Shown: one piece after another, positions 61,601 to 64,000 of the stretch
Numbering within the stretch: the first letter of the stretch is position 1
Layout of the letters: each line of letters begins with the position of its first letter
Position numbers and translations under genes: made by a program
DNA from: Gliomastix tumulicola
Lineage: Eukaryota > Ascomycota > Sordariomycetes > Hypocreales > Bionectriaceae
Length of the DNA: 64,000 bases
Direction: 5' to 3'
Assembly: GCA_001599755.1 (NCBI GenBank)
Contig: BCHX01000001.1
Location: 6,696,001-6,760,000 of the forward strand
Notes under the pieces: generated by a model
What the model was told of the DNA's origin: nothing
Databases searched by the model: none
The model's input: only the letters and a program-made list of their open reading frames with translations

Positions 61601-64000
61601 GGCCGCTGCTGGTGTTGTCGGTCTGCTGAAGATTGTGCTGTCGCTCAAGCATAGCACGCTTCCACAGACTCTCCATGTCTCTGAGCCCACGCCTGCTGTC
61701 GACTGGAAGGGCGCGCAGATGGCGCTGGTGCAGGAGAAGCGGCCGTGGTTGTCTCGGGCCGACAGGCTGCGACGCGCTGGAATTAGTGCTTTTGGCGTCA
61801 GTGGCACCAATGCACATGTCATCGTTGAGGAGGCACCGAGAGAGGACGGTGTTGAGAGGGTGCCTATTCAGGAGGCGCCACTGCCGTTGAGGGTACCAGT
61901 ATTGCTGTCAGGTACCACTGATGCAGCCATGAGACAGCAAGCTCAGAAACTCCTCCTTAACCTCAAGAGTAGAACGGATTGTCTCGGCGATATCGCCTAC
62001 TCGTTGGCTACAACGCGTAACCACTTTCGAAAGAGGCTAGCTCTATTTTCTCACGACAAATCTGAGCTGCTAGACGAGCTCAAGGCCGTTGTCGCTGGTT
62101 CTGCACCGGCCGTTCCAGGCTATGCCGAGGAGTCTAGGGTAGCCATGCTTTTCACTGGCCAAGGCAGCCAGTTTCCTGGCATGGGGAGAGACCTCGCCGA
62201 ACACTACCCCATCTTCCGTGACGCATTGGAAGAAATCGCGTCAAACTTCGTCGATGCGTTGGAAAAGCCGTTGCTAGACGTCATGTGGGCGGCTGAGGGC
62301 AGTGAGACCGCTGCCCTGCTTGGGCGCACCGACTACGCTCAGCCCGCACTCTTTGCACTCGAGGTGGCCCTGTGGCGGCTCTGGACTAGCTGGGGAGTGC
62401 GCGCAGATGTTGTTCTCGGCCATAGCATTGGTGAGCTCGCTGCGGCCCACGTTGCCGGTGTCATGGGTCTACTTGATGCTTGCCGGCTCGTCGCTGCGAG
62501 AGGCCGGCTGATGCAAGAACTGCCTGCCCATGGCTGTATGATGTCCCTTGAGGCCAGAGACTCTGAGGTGGTGGCAGCTATCAAGACTCTCGGAATCGAG
62601 GACAGTGCTGGCATCGCAGCGCACAACACGCCTGCGCAAACTGTTGCCTCCGGCGACGTTGACGCCGTGGAGGCGCTCGCGGCTCACTTCCTCTCCCTTG
62701 GCCGCAAGTCGAAGAAGCTCGATGTGTCTCATGGCTTCCACTCGCATCACATGGACGGCATGCTGGAGGCATTCCGCGCTGTTGCTGAGACGGTGCAATT
62801 CAAGCCAGCAACCCTGCCTATCGTCAGCACTCTCACAGGCAGACAGGCCGCGGCTGATGAACTGGCACAGTCTGACTACTGGGTCCAGCAGGCCCGCGGT
62901 GCAGTTAAATTCAACGAAGGCGTGCATACGCTTGCTGGCTTGGGCATCAATGTCTTCCTTGAGCTTGGTCCCCGCCCGGTGTTGTGTGGTATGGGCGCAG
63001 CCTGCCTCGATGGCGACAGGATGAGCTCGGCAGCTTGGTTAACATCCCTCGTACCAACGAAGGAAGACACAGCCGTCATTCAGCGAAGTCTAGCCGAGCT
63101 GCATATTCGCCATGCGCCGGTGGACTGGTCCGCTTACTTCAAGCCCTTTGGCTGTCGACGCGTTCCTCTGCCGACGTATGCCTTCCAACGTGAGCGGTGG
63201 CGACCTGCCGGCGGCGGTTGGCAGCTTGAGCAGGTGCAAGAAATAAATGAAAATCTGGCGCCAACCACGGTAGACCCCGTCATCAGTCGATTTGAGTTCG
63301 AGGTTCAGTGGCAAAGTGTCACTGCCGGTAGTGATAATCTCGACCTCGCTGGTAGAAGTCTCCTTAACGGTAGCTGGGTCGTCTCTTCACCTGCAGGTGA
63401 AGTACACTGGGCATCAGAAGTGACATCAGCCTTGCAACGTGCTGGTCTCACCGTGCACACGGTTGATGGGCCTAGCCTCGCTCGGGGCTTGGACGGTCTC
63501 GTATGTCTGTGGGACTACAACGCAGATGCCGCGGCCCAAGCCTATGAGCTGATGACAAAAGCACTCCAGCAATTCCAGACCGGAGCGAGCGTCGGGTTCC
63601 GAACGCCGATGGTCTGGATCACTCGAAACGCTGTCGGAGCCGGGCCTGATGACACTGCTGCTGGGCTCGGAGCGTCAACGCTATGGGGCTTGCTGCGGAC
63701 TGGCCGTATGGAGCACCCTGAGCTTCGCGTGCGGATTATTGATCTAGACGGAAGGCCATTCACCGACGACACCCTCGCTCGGGCTCTGGTGCTAGGCGGG
63801 GAATGCGAGTTCGCCGTGCGCCATAATCAGTTGCTGGTACCGCGGATGCAGCGAGTCGAGGCCTTGCCCAAGCTCGCAGATCACCGGCTTCTCCGACGGG
63901 ATGGCGCCGTCCTCGTCACAGGCGGCTTGGGCGGGATTGGTCGACACGTTGCTAGATGGCTTGCGTCAAAACATGGCATCCATGACATTGTCATCACCTC
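58680..64000 (+). CDS. swnK: Hybrid NRPS-PKS, swnK-like (5' part; runs off the edge)
   Basis: Open without a stop from ATG 58680 to the window end, 1773 codons seen. Domain order is A-T-KS-AT-KR. The adenylation domain (about 30-510) has LFTSGSTGKPKG near 174, MYGPTETT, YRTGDL and VKIRGHRIELGD. The thiolation domain has NFFQIGGDSLRV with its phosphopantetheine Ser near 564. The ketosynthase (about 623-1045) has VDTACSSSLV (Cys near 794), EAHGTAT (His near 928) and KSNLGHT (His near 970). The acyltransferase (about 1153-1440) has GHSIGE near 1248 and SHGFHSHHM. The ketoreductase Rossmann motif VTGGLGGIGRH appears near 1742, where the window cuts it. Fungal hybrids normally start with the PKS; an A-first hybrid with no condensation domain is the layout of SwnK, which loads pipecolate in swainsonine biosynthesis. 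The expected second T and the terminal reductase lie outside. Confidence 0.8.
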   Translation, partial: MSALSGEDHHGLVTDFNFTSDATTLGHTIPQLVERATDRYSSKSAVICGDTELTYGELNSQANQLARVLVRRTIGRGDLVGVVLNRSVELVVVLLAILKSGAAYVPIAPDLPAERIRLMMDGSAPRLVVVSASTSDALSSWHGPRLDIEEAQHEAEADGSNLSVQVQPEDLAYVLFTSGSTGKPKGVQVTHGSVGNFLLSMQRKPGCDETDRFLAVITISFDPAVLDLFVPLITGATVVVAESHHIKDPRALLRLMQRHAITMMVATPTGWQILLESGWQGTPRLRRIICGGEGLPRRLADRLLDCSDEVWNMYGPTETTVAASCWNVQRDTDIVIGSPVANSQLYVLDEKLAPVPIGGSGELYIGGACLARGYLNNPEMTRTRFIDSPFDEGRLYRTGDLASFLAPDQLSVIGRTDSQVKIRGHRIELGDIVATLNDHPKLSAAVVICRDERLIAYCVRDQISSNNSPLATLLRPWAAERLPAYMVPSFFVEIGEIPLSPNGKTDHKALPPYVVEDEAEVKVDTRDSTAMATSELERHIMSIWSDVLGHNRIGVDDNFFQIGGDSLRVIQAQVKLEELLGRCVSTPKLFQHFTIRTLAAYLASQEDATEKPTAAKQQPSNQSQDIAIVSMSCRLPGGITTPEEYWELLAGGFDAISDVPKDRWNADLFYNADPDMPGKSYCRRGGFLTSINEFDASFFGITPREAQALDPAQHLMLETCWEGFERGGYTMDKLRGSRTGVFIGVSNNPAHEASGRARSLESLNGHAGTGTANSTTSGRVSHFLGLEGPAMTVDTACSSSLVTTHLACSALRQGECDLAISGGVALLTPGMFVEFSRLRGLSPDGRCRAFCADTQGTGFAEGAATIVLKRLSDAQRDGDTIHAVLRGSAVNHDGHAPSLTTPNGSAQRRLIETALATSGLKPGDIDYIEAHGTATKLGDPIEGAALAEVFAGSRPGPEDPLWIGSAKSNLGHTQAAAGVVGLLKIVLSLKHSTLPQTLHVSEPTPAVDWKGAQMALVQEKRPWLSRADRLRRAGISAFGVSGTNAHVIVEEAPREDGVERVPIQEAPLPLRVPVLLSGTTDAAMRQQAQKLLLNLKSRTDCLGDIAYSLATTRNHFRKRLALFSHDKSELLDELKAVVAGSAPAVPGYAEESRVAMLFTGQGSQFPGMGRDLAEHYPIFRDALEEIASNFVDALEKPLLDVMWAAEGSETAALLGRTDYAQPALFALEVALWRLWTSWGVRADVVLGHSIGELAAAHVAGVMGLLDACRLVAARGRLMQELPAHGCMMSLEARDSEVVAAIKTLGIEDSAGIAAHNTPAQTVASGDVDAVEALAAHFLSLGRKSKKLDVSHGFHSHHMDGMLEAFRAVAETVQFKPATLPIVSTLTGRQAAADELAQSDYWVQQARGAVKFNEGVHTLAGLGINVFLELGPRPVLCGMGAACLDGDRMSSAAWLTSLVPTKEDTAVIQRSLAELHIRHAPVDWSAYFKPFGCRRVPLPTYAFQRERWRPAGGGWQLEQVQEINENLAPTTVDPVISRFEFEVQWQSVTAGSDNLDLAGRSLLNGSWVVSSPAGEVHWASEVTSALQRAGLTVHTVDGPSLARGLDGLVCLWDYNADAAAQAYELMTKALQQFQTGASVGFRTPMVWITRNAVGAGPDDTAAGLGASTLWGLLRTGRMEHPELRVRIIDLDGRPFTDDTLARALVLGGECEFAVRHNQLLVPRMQRVEALPKLADHRLLRRDGAVLVTGGLGGIGRHVARWLASKHGIHDIVIT

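Overview
This window looks like part of a filamentous ascomycete chromosome (Pezizomycotina). The evidence is many short GT-AG introns of about 50-75 nt, two HET-domain genes, a NACHT/ankyrin NLR, a Zn2Cys6 regulator, an MFS drug/H+ antiporter-like transporter, a fungal rhodopsin-domain membrane protein and a hybrid NRPS-PKS. No rRNA, tRNA, CRISPR array or intact transposon was seen. Spliced gene models were built by hand from reading frames, donor/acceptor sites and phase; all of them close in frame.

Layout. (1) 0-18 kb: the 3' end of a rhodopsin-domain gene; a divergent pair made of a PNP-NACHT-ankyrin NLR (minus) and a HET-domain gene (plus); a tiny spliced metallothionein-like gene (56 aa, 8 Cys); a complete seven-exon biotin-protein ligase; an unrecognised 595-aa protein; and a second, two-exon HET gene. 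(2) 20-25 kb: an HOGA/DapA-like aldolase, a 2-oxoglutarate/Fe(II) oxygenase-like protein and an amino-acid permease, possibly a small catabolic group. (3) 25.5-30.6 kb: a nine-exon ankyrin/CorA-like protein of 1526 aa with a 15-nt micro-exon and a GC-AG intron. (4) 31-40 kb: amidase, Zn2Cys6 regulator, MFS transporter and an intronless bacterial-type D-aminopeptidase, which suggests amide and D-amino-acid nitrogen scavenging. (5) 40-42.5 kb: a decayed aminoglycoside-phosphotransferase-family gene and a secreted proteinase-K-like subtilase. (6) 44.5-49.8 kb: a 1176-aa four-domain fusion (methyltransferase, FAD oxidoreductase, phosphomevalonate-kinase-like P-loop kinase, adenine phosphoribosyltransferase) divergent from GTP cyclohydrolase I, with a 44-bp tandem repeat between them. 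(7) 50-54 kb: a GDPD-like/ankyrin protein and a small multi-pass membrane protein. (8) 54.6-64 kb: a methyltransferase, an NmrA-like reductase and, running off the right edge, an A-T-KS-AT-KR hybrid synthetase whose domain order and NmrA neighbour match the swainsonine (SWN) cluster gene swnK.

The two most interesting loci are the four-domain fusion plus GTP cyclohydrolase I pair, which could make or modify a pterin- or purine-derived metabolite, and the swnK-like edge. The left third is enriched in self/non-self recognition and cell-death type genes (NLR, two HETs, ankyrin proteins), typical of fast-evolving fungal accessory regions. Functions rest on motif recognition by eye, without database searches.
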